Shown piece after piece: positions 31,834 through 42,101 of a DNA stretch of 64,000 nucleotides; the first letter of the stretch is position 1, and each line of letters opens with the position of its first letter. The position numbers were made by a program, and so were the translations under genes. The notes under the pieces were generated by a model that ran no database searches, had not been told where the DNA came from, and saw only the letters and a program-made list of their open reading frames with translations. Source of the stretch: Pseudomonas aylmerensis (GTDB taxonomy: Bacteria; Pseudomonadota; Gammaproteobacteria; Pseudomonadales; Pseudomonadaceae). The stretch spans positions 380,172 to 444,171 of the forward strand of contig NZ_MAUE01000012.1 of the NCBI RefSeq assembly GCF_001702265.1, in the 5' to 3' direction.

Positions 31834-32478
31834 TCATGCCGTGCGGCGCAGTATCAGCAGATGGCGTTGGCCTTGGCAACCGGGTACGGCCAAGGCGTGT
31901 TCGCTATCGAGGTGGAAGTCTGCCGGCAATGCTAACAGCTCGTCGCTTGGATGAACGCCCTTCATTGCCAGCCAGCGGGTATCGCGGTCGCCAAGGTGGC
32001 GAGTCCAGTTGCTGAAGTTCTCCATGCTGCTGAACGCCCGGGAAACAATTCCGTTGAAAGGCTGCTCAGGCGTGAAGGCTTCGACCCGGCTGTGGATAAC
32101 TTGCAGGTTATCCAGCTTGAGTTCGAGTTTGACCTGGGTCAGGAAGCGGGTTTTCTTGCCGTTGCTGTCCAGGCACGTCACTTGCGCGTCCGGAAACAGG
32201 ATGGCCAGCGGAATACCGGGCATGCCGCCGCCACTGCCTACGTCGAGCCAGCGGCCGTTTTCGATAAACGGCATCACGCTCAAGCTGTCGAGCAAATGAC
32301 GCGAGACCATTTCATCGGGATCGCGCACCGCGGTCAGGTTGTAAGCCTTGTTCCATTTGATCAACAGGGCCAGATAACCCAGCAGCAAAGTGTGCTGGGC
32401 TTCGGTCAGGTCCACGCCCAACTGGCGTGCACCTGTGGATAACTCTTCGGCGTGTTGCGAGGTGACCAACGAACTCAA
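31834..32478 (-). CDS. rsmG: 16S rRNA (guanine-527-N7)-methyltransferase
   Basis: The 214-residue Rossmann-fold methyltransferase has the SAM-binding motif [15 protein letters not shown]. It methylates G527 of 16S rRNA. The start is TTG at 32478, supported by TTGGAG eight bases upstream and by overlap with the mnmG stop (TTGA). The result is [13 protein letters not shown], the form I remember from other pseudomonads. Two perfect DnaA boxes lie within it (32,091 and 32,434). Confidence 0.95.
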   Translation of the reverse strand: MSSLVTSQHAEELSTGARQLGVDLTEAQHTLLLGYLALLIKWNKAYNLTAVRDPDEMVSRHLLDSLSVMPFIENGRWLDVGSGGGMPGIPLAILFPDAQVTCLDSNGKKTRFLTQVKLELKLDNLQVIHSRVEAFTPEQPFNGIVSRAFSSMENFSNWTRHLGDRDTRWLAMKGVHPSDELLALPADFHLDSEHALAVPGCQGQRHLLILRRTA

Positions 32479-34370
32479 GCGCTTTGCTCCAACTGACGGC
32501 CCGCGCCGCGTTTTTTCAAATGAATCATCAACAGCGAAATGGCCGCCGGGGTGACGCCAGGAATACGTGAAGCCTGGCCGAGGGTCTCCGGTCGAGTTAT
32601 CCCCAGCTTGCTCTGGATTTCTTTCGACAGCCCGGAAATCCCGGTGTAGTCGATATCCACAGGCAGCTTGGTGTCTTCACTGGCGCGCAGGCGAGCAATC
32701 TCGTCTTGTTGGCGATCAATGTAACCGGCGTACTTGGTCTTGATCTCGACCTGTTCGGCGACCTGTGGATCTTCTGCGCCCTGGCCGGTCACTTCGACCA
32801 GACCAGCGTAGTCGATTTCCGGACGGGACAGCAGGTTCAGCAGGTTGTATTCGTGGGTCAGCGGCGTGCCGAATTTTTCCGCGATCGCGTCGCCCTGCTC
32901 GGTGCCCGGGCGAACCCAGGTACTTTTCAGGCGCTGCTCTTCGAGCGCGATGCTTTCGCGTTTTTTGCAGAAGGCCGCCCAGCGCGCGTCATCGACCAAG
33001 CCCAGCTCGCGACCTTTTTCGGTCAGGCGCAGGTCGGCGTTGTCTTCGCGCAGGATCAGGCGATATTCCGCCCGGGAGGTAAACATCCGGTACGGTTCCT
33101 GGGTACCCAGGGTAATCAGGTCATCAACCAGTACGCCGATATACGCTTCATCGCGACGCGGGCACCAGCTGTCCTTGCCCTGTGCGCGCAATGCCGCGTT
33201 GGTTCCGGCCAGCAAACCCTGGGCGCCGGCTTCTTCGTAACCGGTGGTGCCGTTGATTTGGCCAGCAAAGAACAGACCGCCGATCACCTTGGTTTCCAGG
33301 CTGTACTTCAGGTCACGCGGGTCGAAATAGTCGTACTCGATGGCGTAGCCCGGACGCACGATATGAGCGTTTTCCATGCCACGGATCGATTGCACAATCT
33401 GGATTTGCACGTCGAACGGCAGCGAAGTGGAAATCCCGTTCGGGTACAGCTCGTGAGTGGTCAGGCCTTCCGGTTCGATGAAGACCTGGTGGCTTTCCTT
33501 GTCGGCAAAGCGGTGGATCTTGTCTTCGATCGATGGGCAATAACGTGGGCCAATGCCCTCGATCACCCCGGAATACATCGGCGAGCGGTCGAGGTTGGCC
33601 GCGATGATTTCGTGGGTGCGCGCATTGGTATGGGTAATCCAGCAGCTCACCTGTTTCGGGTGCTGCTCTTTGGAGCCCATGAACGACATCACCGGAATCG
33701 GTGTATCGCCGGCTTGTTCGGTCATCACCGAGAAATCCACAGAACGCCCGTCAATACGCGGCGGGGTCCCGGTTTTCAGGCGCCCGACGCGCAGTGGCAG
33801 TTCACGCAGGCGATGCGCCAGGGCAATCGACGGCGGATCACCGGCGCGACCGCCCGAATAATTCTGCATACCAATGTGGATAAGTCCGCCGAGGAACGTA
33901 CCGGTGGTCAGCACCACGGATTCTGCGAAGAACCGCAGGCCCATTTGCGTGACAACACCGCGGACCTGGTCCTGTTCGACGATCAGGTCATCGGCAGCTT
34001 GTTGAAATATCCACAGGTTCGGCTGGTTTTCCAGGGTTTCGCGTACCGCCGCCTTGTACAGGATGCGGTCGGCTTGTGCCCGAGTAGCACGCACTGCCGG
34101 GCCTTTGCGGCTGTTGAGCACGCGAAATTGAATACCACCCTTGTCGGTTGCTTCGGCCATGACACCACCAAGGGCATCGATTTCCTTGACCAGATGGCTT
34201 TTGCCGATCCCACCAATAGCGGGGTTGCAACTCATTGCACCGAGGGTTTCCACGTTATGCGTGAGCAACAGGGTTTTTACGCCCATGCGTGCTGACGCCA
34301 GTGCTGCCTCGGTACCGGCATGACCGCCGCCGATGACGATCACTTCAAAACGGGAAGGGAAATCCACCAC
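32475..34370 (-). CDS. mnmG: tRNA uridine-34 5-carboxymethylaminomethyl modification enzyme, FAD subunit
   Basis: The 631-residue FAD protein (formerly gidA) works with MnmE to modify the wobble uridine of certain tRNAs. It has the dinucleotide-binding fold [18 protein letters not shown] and the family motifs [12 protein letters not shown] and [16 protein letters not shown] start at 34370 gives [12 protein letters not shown]. In many bacteria mnmE is adjacent; here a four-kilobase iron-uptake unit and a DnaA-box cluster separate them. Confidence 0.97.
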   Translation of the reverse strand: MVDFPSRFEVIVIGGGHAGTEAALASARMGVKTLLLTHNVETLGAMSCNPAIGGIGKSHLVKEIDALGGVMAEATDKGGIQFRVLNSRKGPAVRATRAQADRILYKAAVRETLENQPNLWIFQQAADDLIVEQDQVRGVVTQMGLRFFAESVVLTTGTFLGGLIHIGMQNYSGGRAGDPPSIALAHRLRELPLRVGRLKTGTPPRIDGRSVDFSVMTEQAGDTPIPVMSFMGSKEQHPKQVSCWITHTNARTHEIIAANLDRSPMYSGVIEGIGPRYCPSIEDKIHRFADKESHQVFIEPEGLTTHELYPNGISTSLPFDVQIQIVQSIRGMENAHIVRPGYAIEYDYFDPRDLKYSLETKVIGGLFFAGQINGTTGYEEAGAQGLLAGTNAALRAQGKDSWCPRRDEAYIGVLVDDLITLGTQEPYRMFTSRAEYRLILREDNADLRLTEKGRELGLVDDARWAAFCKKRESIALEEQRLKSTWVRPGTEQGDAIAEKFGTPLTHEYNLLNLLSRPEIDYAGLVEVTGQGAEDPQVAEQVEIKTKYAGYIDRQQDEIARLRASEDTKLPVDIDYTGISGLSKEIQSKLGITRPETLGQASRIPGVTPAAISLLMIHLKKRGAGRQLEQSA

Positions 34371-34483
34371 GCACCTCGTGCCTGCTTATGTAGGTAATTA
34401 GGAATTGATTGGTTGAGCTGGTTTTAGAGCTTTGGCGGCAAGTATAGGGACTTACCCCTTCCTAAAGAACCCTTTGCACAAAA

Positions 34484-34806
34484 TTTAACCAGCTGTGGAT
34501 GAATCACAGACAATAGAAATTAAAAGAGAGAAATTTATTAAATCTTTGTTTTTATGTTTATTTCTACTGAGCATGGTTTCTGTGGATAGATCTCTACAGG
34601 CCTTTATTTACATTGTGTACAGCGTTTCAAAAGTCTGTGGTCATGTGCCAAGGAGGCCCTTGGATAAGTGCTTTAAGCCTGTGGATTAAACAGGTGGTTA
34701 TCCACAGAGGGGTTTTTGCTCAGGTTTCAAGCCCTGTTATCAACTGGGCACAGGGGCGGTTATTCACAGGGCTTAATCCACAGAAATTGCTGGATCCGAG
34801 TGAATA
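34484..34806. other. DnaA-box cluster with AT-rich tract (candidate second origin)
   Basis: One perfect DnaA box (TTATCCACA at 34,698-34,706) is joined by five one-mismatch boxes. These are TGTGGATGA 34,494, TGTGGATAG 34,581, TGTGGATTA 34,680, TTATTCACA 34,760 and TAATCCACA 34,774. An unwinding-type AT-rich tract (aaattaaaagagagaaattt and neighbours, about 34,503-34,572) lies beside them. The layout is that of a replication origin, although the conventional Pseudomonas origin is next to dnaA. It could also be a DnaA-binding regulatory or titration site. Confidence 0.6.
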
Positions 34807-34885
34807 GCGCCCACGACGAAGCCACCAGAACCCTTCGACTGCGGCAAAAACAGAGCTATTGTGAGAAAACCACGGCGCAGTTAAT

Positions 34886-34904
34886 AATAGCGATTATCAT
34901 TAAC
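34886..34904 (+). promoter_or_regulatory. Fur box upstream of the ECF sigma factor gene
   Basis: AATAGCGATTATCATTAAC matches 14 of 19 positions of the Fur consensus GATAATGATAATCATTATC. It lies 17 bases before the sigma gene start, so iron-loaded Fur would repress the operon. Confidence 0.7.
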
Positions 34905-34921
34905 CTCGCTTGTCATGCCCT

Positions 34922-35428
34922 ATGTCCCCTTCTTCACACACCGTTGCCGTCCAGCACATCTATGAGCAACACCACTCGTGGCTGCACGGATGGCTCAAAG
35001 GTAAATTGCATAACGCCTGCGATGCCGCTGATGTTGCGCACGATACGTTCGTGCGCATTCTGGGAGGGCGACATGCGGGACAGATCCTCGAACCGCGCGA
35101 CTACTTGGCGACCATTGCCAGGGGGTTGGTGATTGATCGTTACCGCCGCCATGCCATCGAACAGGCTTATAAACAGACCTTGGCCGAACGTCCCGAAGCC
35201 ACCGCCATCAGTGAAGAAGACAAGGCGATCATCATCGAGACCCTGGTAGCTGTGGATAAAGCGCTGGCTGGCCTGGGTGAACGGGCACGGCGGATCTTTA
35301 TGCTCTCGCAGATCGACGGGCTGACTTATCAACAGATTGCCGACCAGTTGCAGGTCTCGTTGACCACGGTGAAGAAACACATGATCCGCGCCCTGACCGA
35401 ATGCTCGCTGATCATGGCCAGTCTTTGA
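34922..35428 (+). CDS. FecI-type ECF sigma factor
   Basis: The 168-residue protein has only sigma regions 2 (CDAADVAHDTFVRILGG) and 4 (GLTYQQIADQLQVSLTTVKK), as extracytoplasmic-function sigma factors do. The gene is preceded by a Fur box and followed, with a one-base stop/start overlap, by the anti-sigma gene. A TonB-dependent receptor gene comes next. This is the FecI/FecR/FecA layout: siderophore binding at the outer membrane is signalled to the sigma factor, which switches on the receptor gene. ATG 34922 is preferred over a TTG at 34910. Confidence 0.92.
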   Translation: MSPSSHTVAVQHIYEQHHSWLHGWLKGKLHNACDAADVAHDTFVRILGGRHAGQILEPRDYLATIARGLVIDRYRRHAIEQAYKQTLAERPEATAISEEDKAIIIETLVAVDKALAGLGERARRIFMLSQIDGLTYQQIADQLQVSLTTVKKHMIRALTECSLIMASL

Positions 35429-36372
35429 TGGCTGCGCCCGATCGCAAGACCTTCGAGGCCGCCGCCAGTTGGTTTGTGCAATTTCAATCCCAGCCGCCGA
35501 CCGCCGCCGAGCGTCATGCCTGGCAGCAATGGCTCAATGGTGATCCGTCCCACTTGGCTGCGTGGAACCAGATGGAGCAGTTGCAGCGCAGCCTTGGCGC
35601 CCTGCCCCAGGACCTTACGCGCCGCGCATTGTCGACCACGCAACAACGCCGCCAGGTGCTCAAGTGGATGCTGGTACTTGGTGCTACCGGCTACCTGGGC
35701 TGGAATGTCCAGCAACATACTTCCCTGGGCAATGTCTGGGCTGACTACCGCACACCGGTGGGCACGCGACGGCGCATCGAGCTGGCGGATGGCACGCGGA
35801 TAGACCTGAATACCAACACCGCAATTGATGTGCTGTTCGACGGTCGCCAGCGTTTGATACGCCTGCGCGAAGGTGAAGTGCTTATCCACACCGGCAAGTC
35901 CGGCGGGCAGACACCCTTTTATGTGGAGACGCGCCAGGGCCGGATCCAGGCATTGGGCACGCGGTTTACCGTGCGCCAATTGCCGGACGCCACGCGCGTT
36001 GGTGTGCTGGAAGATCGAGTCAGTGTGGCGCCGGGTAACCAACCCGATCATGTCCGACTGCTCGGAGCAGGTGAAAGCGTCGACTTCGACCGACAGCACG
36101 TGGGGCTCAACCAGCCTTATGGCCGCACCCAGGCAGCCTGGGTCGACGGACAACTGATCGTGCTGGATGCAAGGCTTGGGGATGTGATCGACGACCTCGC
36201 CCGCTATCGGCCGGGCATGCTGCAGTGCGATCCGGCCTCGGCACGCCTGCGTGTTTCCGGCACGTTTCGCCTGGACGCCACCGACGCGGTATTGGCCAAC
36301 CTGCAAGCAACCCTGCCGATCCAGGTGAAATACTTCACCCGTTATTGGGTATCGGTGAAGCGCATCGGTTGA
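35428..36372 (+). CDS. FecR-type anti-sigma factor / signal transducer
   Basis: The 314-residue inner-membrane protein has a cytoplasmic N-terminal domain of about 85 residues with the typical WFVQFQSQPPTAAERHAW. One membrane helix follows (about residues 85-102), then a periplasmic FecR domain (VGTRRRIELADGTRIDLNTN). The C-terminal domain should contact the receptor's signalling domain. It both holds and activates the upstream sigma factor. ATG 35428 overlaps the sigma stop (TGATG). Two perfect DnaA boxes lie in or just after the gene (35,882 and 36,381). Confidence 0.92.
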   Translation: MAAPDRKTFEAAASWFVQFQSQPPTAAERHAWQQWLNGDPSHLAAWNQMEQLQRSLGALPQDLTRRALSTTQQRRQVLKWMLVLGATGYLGWNVQQHTSLGNVWADYRTPVGTRRRIELADGTRIDLNTNTAIDVLFDGRQRLIRLREGEVLIHTGKSGGQTPFYVETRQGRIQALGTRFTVRQLPDATRVGVLEDRVSVAPGNQPDHVRLLGAGESVDFDRQHVGLNQPYGRTQAAWVDGQLIVLDARLGDVIDDLARYRPGMLQCDPASARLRVSGTFRLDATDAVLANLQATLPIQVKYFTRYWVSVKRIG

Positions 36373-36462
36373 GGGAAAAATTATCCACAAGGGGGTTATC
36401 TTTTTTTTACCTGGCGCGGCCCTACAGGTAATCACGACGCTACCTTCAGGGCTTATCCACCT

Positions 36463-38898
36463 ATGCGCCTTCCTACCAAGATCCGCCAACGACTCTCCTA
36501 CCACGGCATGAGCTGCGGTTTGCTGCTCACGTCTGCCGCCACCAGCATGTTGCTCTGCACGGGTGCGATGGCTGCTAGCGCGGTGCAGCACTACACCATT
36601 GGGGCTGGCCCGCTGGACGGCGCCTTGAGCCAGTTTGCCGCCCGGGCCAATGTGATTCTGTCCTTTTCGCCCCAGCAAACCGCGCAATTGAACACCCCAG
36701 GGCTGGAGGGGGACTATTCGGTGGATCAGGGCTTCGCACTGCTCCTGCAAGACTCGCGACTGCAGGCTGTCGCCCAGGCCCCCGGCAGCTATGTCCTGCA
36801 GGCGGCTCCCGAAGGTCAACTGACCCTCGCCCCAACAACCGTGAGTACTTATCAACAGGCGGGGTTCAATCAGGACATCGCCGCGGATGTTGGCTACAAG
36901 GCGCAAAACAGCCGCATCGGTACCAAGACCAGCACGCCGCTGTCGGAAACACCGCGCTCGGTCTCGGTGGTCACCGGCCAGCGCATCAAGGACCAGAAAT
37001 CCCAGAGCCTGACTGAAGTATTGGGCTATGTACCCGGCATCTTCGCTCCACCCTTTGCGGCCGGCGACAGCCTGGCGGGCGACCTGTTCTTCATTCGCGG
37101 TTTCAACGCCACGGATTATGGCTACGGCCTGCTACGTGATGGCTTACGCGTACAAGGCAATCGGTACGACACCACCAGCGAGCCTTATGGCCTGGAGCGG
37201 GTCGAGATTTTCCGTGGTCCGTCATCCCTGCTCTACGGCGAAAACGCCCCAGGTGGCTTGGTCAACCTGGTCAGCAAACACCCGACTTCTACCCCGCAAG
37301 GCGAGGTGCAGTTGGGGTATGGCACGAACAACCGTCGCCAGCTGGGTGTGGATATCTCCGGTCCGCTCAATGACAACGAGAACATCCTTGGCCGCGTGGT
37401 GATGCTGGGTCGAAAGTCCGACACCCAGACCGATCACGTCCCGGATGATCGGCTCTATATCGCGCCCTCCCTGACCTTGAATTTCGACGACTACAACACC
37501 CTCACCCTGCTGGCCAACTATCAGAAAGACCACACCAACCTGGAACTCGGCTTGCCCGCTGCCGGCACATTGCTTAAAAACCCCAACGGTAAGCTGTCCA
37601 AGCACACCATGCTCGGTGATCCGGACTGGAACACCTTCGAACGCGAAGCCTGGAGCACCGGCTACGAATTCAGCCACACCCTCAACGACGACTGGCAGTT
37701 CCGCCAGAACTCGCGCTATATGCAGTCACGCATCAACCGGCACGAAACCTGGCCAAGCGCGCTGAATAATCGTGGTTTCGGTACCCAACTGAACATGACC
37801 GCCTACGACCGCTACAACAAGTCGATGGTCTACTCCCTGGATAACCAGCTTGAAGGCAAATTCCAGCTGGGCGAACTGGAAAATACCCTGTTGTTCGGCG
37901 CCAGCTACGACCGCACCTCATTCAACCAGGACTGGGACGCTGGCTTCGCCGGCACCATCAATGTGTATAACCCGGTATACCTGCGCGACCCGCTTACGCC
38001 GGTTGCGGTGCAAAACACCTTGCTCGAACAGCAGATGAAAGGGGTTTATGCACAGATCCAGAGCAAGTATGACCACTGGCTGTTTCTGCTGGGAGGCCGC
38101 CAGGACTGGGTCGACAGTGACTTCCGCGACAAAGTGAACAAGGCCAGCAATACCGACTCGCAGGATCGCAAGTTCACCTATCAGGGCGGGGTGATGTATC
38201 AGTTCGACAACGGCCTGACGCCGTATGTCAGCTACTCCACCGCGTTTGTACCGGTGCAGCAGATTTCCAATGCCGGCTCCCCCTTGAAGCCGATCACCAG
38301 CAGCCAGTACGAAGTGGGTGTGAAATACGAGCCGATCGGCTGGGACACCGCGATGACATTATCGGTGTATGACCTGCGCAAGCAGGACGACACCTACCTC
38401 GATGCCACCACCAACAGTTATCGCCAGGTTGGCGAGAGCCGAGCCAAGGGCGTGGAGGTGGAGGTCAACAGCAACATTACGCCCAACCTGAACCTCACTG
38501 CGGCCTACACCTACACGGACGCACGTATTACCAAGGACTCGGCCACGTCGCTGGTCGAAGGACACCAGATGAGCGGAGTTCCACGCAACCAGGCGTCGGT
38601 GTGGAGCAAGTACCGGTTCCTCGACGGCCAGTTGAAAGGCGTGTCCCTGGGCGGCGGTGTGCGTTATTTCGACAGCACCTTTTCCTACACGGGGCCATCG
38701 CTGTACGGAAAACTCGACGCGGGAAGTGTCACCTTGGTGGATGCGTCAGTGGGTTATCAGATAGACAAACACTGGTCTGTGGATCTGAACGCGAAGAACC
38801 TGTTCGACAAGGAATATGTGTCCGGCTGTAACGATGCGGGCCGCTGTTATTGGGGCGACAGCCGTACACTGCTTGGGACAGTTTCGTATAACTGGTGA
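36463..38898 (+). CDS. TonB-dependent siderophore receptor with signalling domain
   Basis: The 811-residue outer-membrane protein has a long signal peptide (about residues 1-38, ending AMAASA). An STN signalling domain follows (about 45-115, YTIGAGPLDGALSQFAARAN), then a plug and a 22-strand barrel ending in aromatic YNW. Two Cys close to the C-terminus (SGCNDAGRCYWG) resemble those of FhuA/FoxA-type hydroxamate receptors. A ferrichrome- or ferrioxamine-like ligand is therefore a reasonable guess. The signalling domain fits the FecI/FecR pair directly upstream. The ribosome binding site is weak. Confidence 0.92.
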   Translation: MRLPTKIRQRLSYHGMSCGLLLTSAATSMLLCTGAMAASAVQHYTIGAGPLDGALSQFAARANVILSFSPQQTAQLNTPGLEGDYSVDQGFALLLQDSRLQAVAQAPGSYVLQAAPEGQLTLAPTTVSTYQQAGFNQDIAADVGYKAQNSRIGTKTSTPLSETPRSVSVVTGQRIKDQKSQSLTEVLGYVPGIFAPPFAAGDSLAGDLFFIRGFNATDYGYGLLRDGLRVQGNRYDTTSEPYGLERVEIFRGPSSLLYGENAPGGLVNLVSKHPTSTPQGEVQLGYGTNNRRQLGVDISGPLNDNENILGRVVMLGRKSDTQTDHVPDDRLYIAPSLTLNFDDYNTLTLLANYQKDHTNLELGLPAAGTLLKNPNGKLSKHTMLGDPDWNTFEREAWSTGYEFSHTLNDDWQFRQNSRYMQSRINRHETWPSALNNRGFGTQLNMTAYDRYNKSMVYSLDNQLEGKFQLGELENTLLFGASYDRTSFNQDWDAGFAGTINVYNPVYLRDPLTPVAVQNTLLEQQMKGVYAQIQSKYDHWLFLLGGRQDWVDSDFRDKVNKASNTDSQDRKFTYQGGVMYQFDNGLTPYVSYSTAFVPVQQISNAGSPLKPITSSQYEVGVKYEPIGWDTAMTLSVYDLRKQDDTYLDATTNSYRQVGESRAKGVEVEVNSNITPNLNLTAAYTYTDARITKDSATSLVEGHQMSGVPRNQASVWSKYRFLDGQLKGVSLGGGVRYFDSTFSYTGPSLYGKLDAGSVTLVDASVGYQIDKHWSVDLNAKNLFDKEYVSGCNDAGRCYWGDSRTLLGTVSYNW

Positions 38899-38966
38899 TG
38901 GATGAGGCCTGAAGCATCTGGACGTCTTCAGGCCACTGTCGCCGGCAGGGGTTGTGGATAACCTGG

Positions 38967-40337
38967 TTATTTGCCGATGCAGAAGCTGGAAAAAATCCGT
39001 CCCAACAAATCATCGGAGCTGAATGCACCGGTGATTTCCCCCAGCAGCTGCTGCGCCTGGCGTAAATCCTCAGCCAGCAGCTCCCCCGCCCCCGCCAGGG
39101 TCAGCTGCGCTCGACCATGCTCCAGCGCCGCGCTGGCGTGGCGCAGTGCCTCCAGGTGCCTGCGGCGCGCACTGAAGCTGCTTTCCGATGTCTGCTCGAA
39201 GCCCATGCATGCCTTGAGATGCTCACGCAGCAATTCCAGGCCTTCGCCTGCCGACTTGGCGCTCAGGCTGATGGTGACGTGGCCATCCTCGCTGGTTTCC
39301 AGGGCGATGGCTTCGCCCGTCAGGTCGGCCTTGTTGCGGATCAAGGTGACTTTGGCCGGGTCCGGCCGTTGCTCGAGGAATTCCGGCCACAGTGCAAAAG
39401 GATCCACAGCCTCCGGTGCCGTGGCATCCACCACCAGCAGCACGCGGTCAGCTTCGCCGATTGCCTTGAGGGCGCGTTCGACGCCGATCTTTTCCACCTG
39501 GTCTTCAGTGTCGCGCAGGCCAGCGGTGTCGACGACGTGCAACGGCATGCCGTCGATGTGGATATGTTCGCGCAGGATGTCACGGGTGGTGCCGGCGATC
39601 TCGGTGACAATCGCGGCTTCGCGACCTGCCAGGGCGTTGAGCAGACTGGATTTGCCCGCATTCGGCCGGCCGGCAATCACCACGGTCATACCGTCACGCA
39701 ACAACGCGCCCTGCCCGGCCTCACGCAGTACTGTGGATAACTCATCACGGACTTTATCCAGCATTGCCAGGACATGGCCATCGGCAAGAAAGTCGATTTC
39801 CTCTTCCGGAAAATCGATCGCAGCCTCCACGTAAATGCGCAGGCTGATCAATTGCTCGGTCAAGTTATGCACACGCAGGGAAAAAGCCCCCTGCAACGAG
39901 CGCAACGCATTGCGTGCCGCCTGTGCAGAACTGGCTTCGATCAAGTCCGCAATGGCTTCAGCCTGGGCCAGGTCGAGCTTGTCGTTGAGGAAGGCGCGCT
40001 CGCTGAATTCGCCCGGGCGAGCCAGGCGGCAACCCAATTGCAGGCAGCGCTGCAGCAACATATCCAGCACCACCGGGCCGCCGTGGCCCTGCAGTTCAAG
40101 GACGTCTTCACCGGTGAATGAATTCGGGCCCGGAAAATAAAGCGCCAGGCCCTCGTCCAGCACACTGTTGTCGGCGTCCAGGAACGGCCCGTAATGGGCA
40201 TACCGCGGCTTCAACTCGCGACCGCTGATCGCCAGTGCTGCCCTGCCGGCAAGCGGCCCGGAAATACGAACGATACCGACACCGCCGCGACCTTGAGCGG
40301 TAGCGACAGCAGCGATGGTTTCACGAGGAGCGCTCAT
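38967..40337 (-). CDS. mnmE: tRNA uridine-34 modification GTPase
   Basis: The 456-residue protein (formerly trmE) partners MnmG. It has an N-terminal folate-binding domain, then a central G domain with [18 protein letters not shown] and NKAD. The C-terminal CIGK carries the catalytic cysteine. ATG 40337 ([13 protein letters not shown]) is chosen over an upstream TTG at 40355. Perfect DnaA boxes lie just after its stop (38,953) and within it (39,732). Confidence 0.97.
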   Translation of the reverse strand: MSAPRETIAAVATAQGRGGVGIVRISGPLAGRAALAISGRELKPRYAHYGPFLDADNSVLDEGLALYFPGPNSFTGEDVLELQGHGGPVVLDMLLQRCLQLGCRLARPGEFSERAFLNDKLDLAQAEAIADLIEASSAQAARNALRSLQGAFSLRVHNLTEQLISLRIYVEAAIDFPEEEIDFLADGHVLAMLDKVRDELSTVLREAGQGALLRDGMTVVIAGRPNAGKSSLLNALAGREAAIVTEIAGTTRDILREHIHIDGMPLHVVDTAGLRDTEDQVEKIGVERALKAIGEADRVLLVVDATAPEAVDPFALWPEFLEQRPDPAKVTLIRNKADLTGEAIALETSEDGHVTISLSAKSAGEGLELLREHLKACMGFEQTSESSFSARRRHLEALRHASAALEHGRAQLTLAGAGELLAEDLRQAQQLLGEITGAFSSDDLLGRIFSSFCIGK

Positions 40338-40366
40338 CAGCAGGTTCCAGAACAAAAGTGACAGAA

Positions 40367-40396
40367 AGCAAAACGCCCCACTAGGGGGCGTCTTGA
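40367..40396 (-). terminator. Terminator after yidC
   Basis: On the minus strand gacgcccc-ctagt-ggggcgtt forms a strong hairpin followed by TTGCTTT. It lies between yidC and mnmE and should end the rpmH-rnpA-yidD-yidC transcript. Confidence 0.8.
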
Positions 40397-40416
40397 GTGG
40401 TTATCCACAGAGTAAA

Positions 40417-42099
40417 TTACGCCGCAGCTTTTTTGGTAGCCGCTTCGATTTTACGAGTGATGTACCACTGTTGAGAGATCGACAACACGTTGTTGACCAC
40501 CCAGTACAGCACCAGACCAGCAGGGAACCACAGGAAGAAGAAGGTGAAGATGATTGGCATCATTTTCATTACCTTGGCCTGCATCGGATCCGGCGGAGTC
40601 GGGTTCAAACGCTGCTGGATAAACATGGTCGCGCCCATGATGATCGGCAGGATAAAGAACGGGTCTTTGATCGACAAGTCAGTTATCCACAGCATGAACG
40701 GTGCCTGGCGCATTTCCACGCTTTCCAGGAGTACCCAGTACAAAGACAGGAATACCGGCATCTGCACCAGAATCGGCAAGCATCCACCCAGCGGGTTGAT
40801 CTTCTCTTTCTTGTACAGCTCCATCATGGCCTGCGACATTTTCTGCCGGTCATCACCATGTTGCTCTTTCAGCGCGGCCAGTTTCGGCGCAACGGCACGC
40901 ATACGCGCCATCGACTTGTAGCTGGCGGCCGACAGCGGGAAGAAAATCCCTTTGATCAGCATGGTCAGGAAGATGATCGAGAAGCCCCAGTTACCCACAA
41001 TGCTGTGGATATGTTGCAGCAACCAGAAAATCGGCTGGGCAATGAACCAGAGGAAGCCGTAATCCACAGTCAACTCAAGACCTGGGGACAACTCTTTCAG
41101 CACGGCCTGGCTTTTCGGACCGGCGTACAGGGTAGCGCTGGTCTCGGCCTTGGCACCTGGAGCGACGGTCAACGCCGGGCCAGTGAAGCCAATGATGTAG
41201 TTACCCTGGCTGTCCTTGCGGGTTTGAACCAGGTTCGCGTCACCCTTGTTCGGGATCCAGGCGGTCACGAAGTAGTGTTGCAGCCAGGCAACCCAGCCAC
41301 CTTGGACGGTTTCTTTCAGCGAGCCCTTGTCGATATCTTTCATCGACACTTTTTTGTACGGCTCGTTACTTGTCCACAGGGCAGCGCCCAGGTAAGTCGC
41401 GGTTCCAGTGGCGGTGCTGGAAGAAGGGTCGGAACTGGCGTCACGCTTGAGCTGGGCAAACAGGTTGCCGCTCCATGGCTTGTCGCTTTCGTTGTCGATC
41501 AGGTAAGTGACCTTCAAGTCGTACAAACCACGGGTGAAGCTGAAACGCTTGATGTAATTGACGCCGTCGAGGCTGAATTTCAGGTCGACGTTCAACTGGT
41601 TCTGGCCGTCAGCCAGTTGATAAGTCTTTTGCTCGGTCGAATAAACCGGACGACCGGTAGCACGTGCATCCGGACCGTTGGTGCCGGTCAGGCCACTTTG
41701 CGCCAGATAAGTCCGTTCACCACCGTTATCGAACAGTTGGAACGGGACATCCGGATGGTCTTGGCGACGTGGATACAGCGGCAGTTTCAACTGCGCGATA
41801 TCACCACCTTGTGGGTCGATAGCCAGGTCGAGCACATCCGTTTTCACGTGGATGAGGTCTTTATTGGTGACCACTGGCGTTTCTAAAGGGGCGCTTGTCT
41901 CGCCATTCGCGCTGGGAACATCGGCACTCGCGGACGCATTGTTACCCAGCGGGGTGTCCGGAATAGCCGGCGCAGCCTGATTGGTAGCAACATTCTGAGT
42001 CGGCAGGGCAGCCTGGCCGTAGTCCTGGTTCCACTTAAGAACCATGACGTAGGACACGATTGCCAGGGCGACGATCAGGATCGTGCGTTTAATATCCAT
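40417..42099 (-). CDS. yidC: Membrane protein insertase YidC
   Basis: The 560-residue inner-membrane protein has an N-terminal helix (MDIKRTILIVALAIVSYVMV) and a large periplasmic domain (about residues 60-340). Five C-terminal helices follow with the family sequence around GNWGFSIIFLTMLIKGIFFPL. It inserts membrane proteins alone or with SecYEG. It follows yidD after two bases. Confidence 0.98.
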   Translation of the reverse strand: MDIKRTILIVALAIVSYVMVLKWNQDYGQAALPTQNVATNQAAPAIPDTPLGNNASASADVPSANGETSAPLETPVVTNKDLIHVKTDVLDLAIDPQGGDIAQLKLPLYPRRQDHPDVPFQLFDNGGERTYLAQSGLTGTNGPDARATGRPVYSTEQKTYQLADGQNQLNVDLKFSLDGVNYIKRFSFTRGLYDLKVTYLIDNESDKPWSGNLFAQLKRDASSDPSSSTATGTATYLGAALWTSNEPYKKVSMKDIDKGSLKETVQGGWVAWLQHYFVTAWIPNKGDANLVQTRKDSQGNYIIGFTGPALTVAPGAKAETSATLYAGPKSQAVLKELSPGLELTVDYGFLWFIAQPIFWLLQHIHSIVGNWGFSIIFLTMLIKGIFFPLSAASYKSMARMRAVAPKLAALKEQHGDDRQKMSQAMMELYKKEKINPLGGCLPILVQMPVFLSLYWVLLESVEMRQAPFMLWITDLSIKDPFFILPIIMGATMFIQQRLNPTPPDPMQAKVMKMMPIIFTFFFLWFPAGLVLYWVVNNVLSISQQWYITRKIEAATKKAAA

Positions 42100-42101
42100 G
42101 A

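Larger units (their letters stand above)
34371..34921. other. Long intergenic region between mnmG and the ECF sigma gene
   Basis: These 551 bases separate divergent genes. From left to right they hold the mnmG upstream region, an AT-rich tract (about 34,503-34,572), a cluster of DnaA boxes (34,494-34,782), and a Fur box before the sigma factor gene. A 64-codon frame in the AT-rich tract is probably not a gene. Confidence 0.8.

Noticed and set aside
34495..34689. 64-codon frame in the AT-rich tract between mnmG and the sigma gene
   Set aside because: It covers the AT-rich tract and DnaA boxes, has no clear ribosome binding site, and its hydrophobicity follows from the T-rich DNA.
40981..41020. 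Further DnaA-like sequences with one mismatch (for example TTACCCACA, TGTGGATAT in yidC)
   Set aside because: One-mismatch copies are expected more often and were not included in the count, to keep it conservative.
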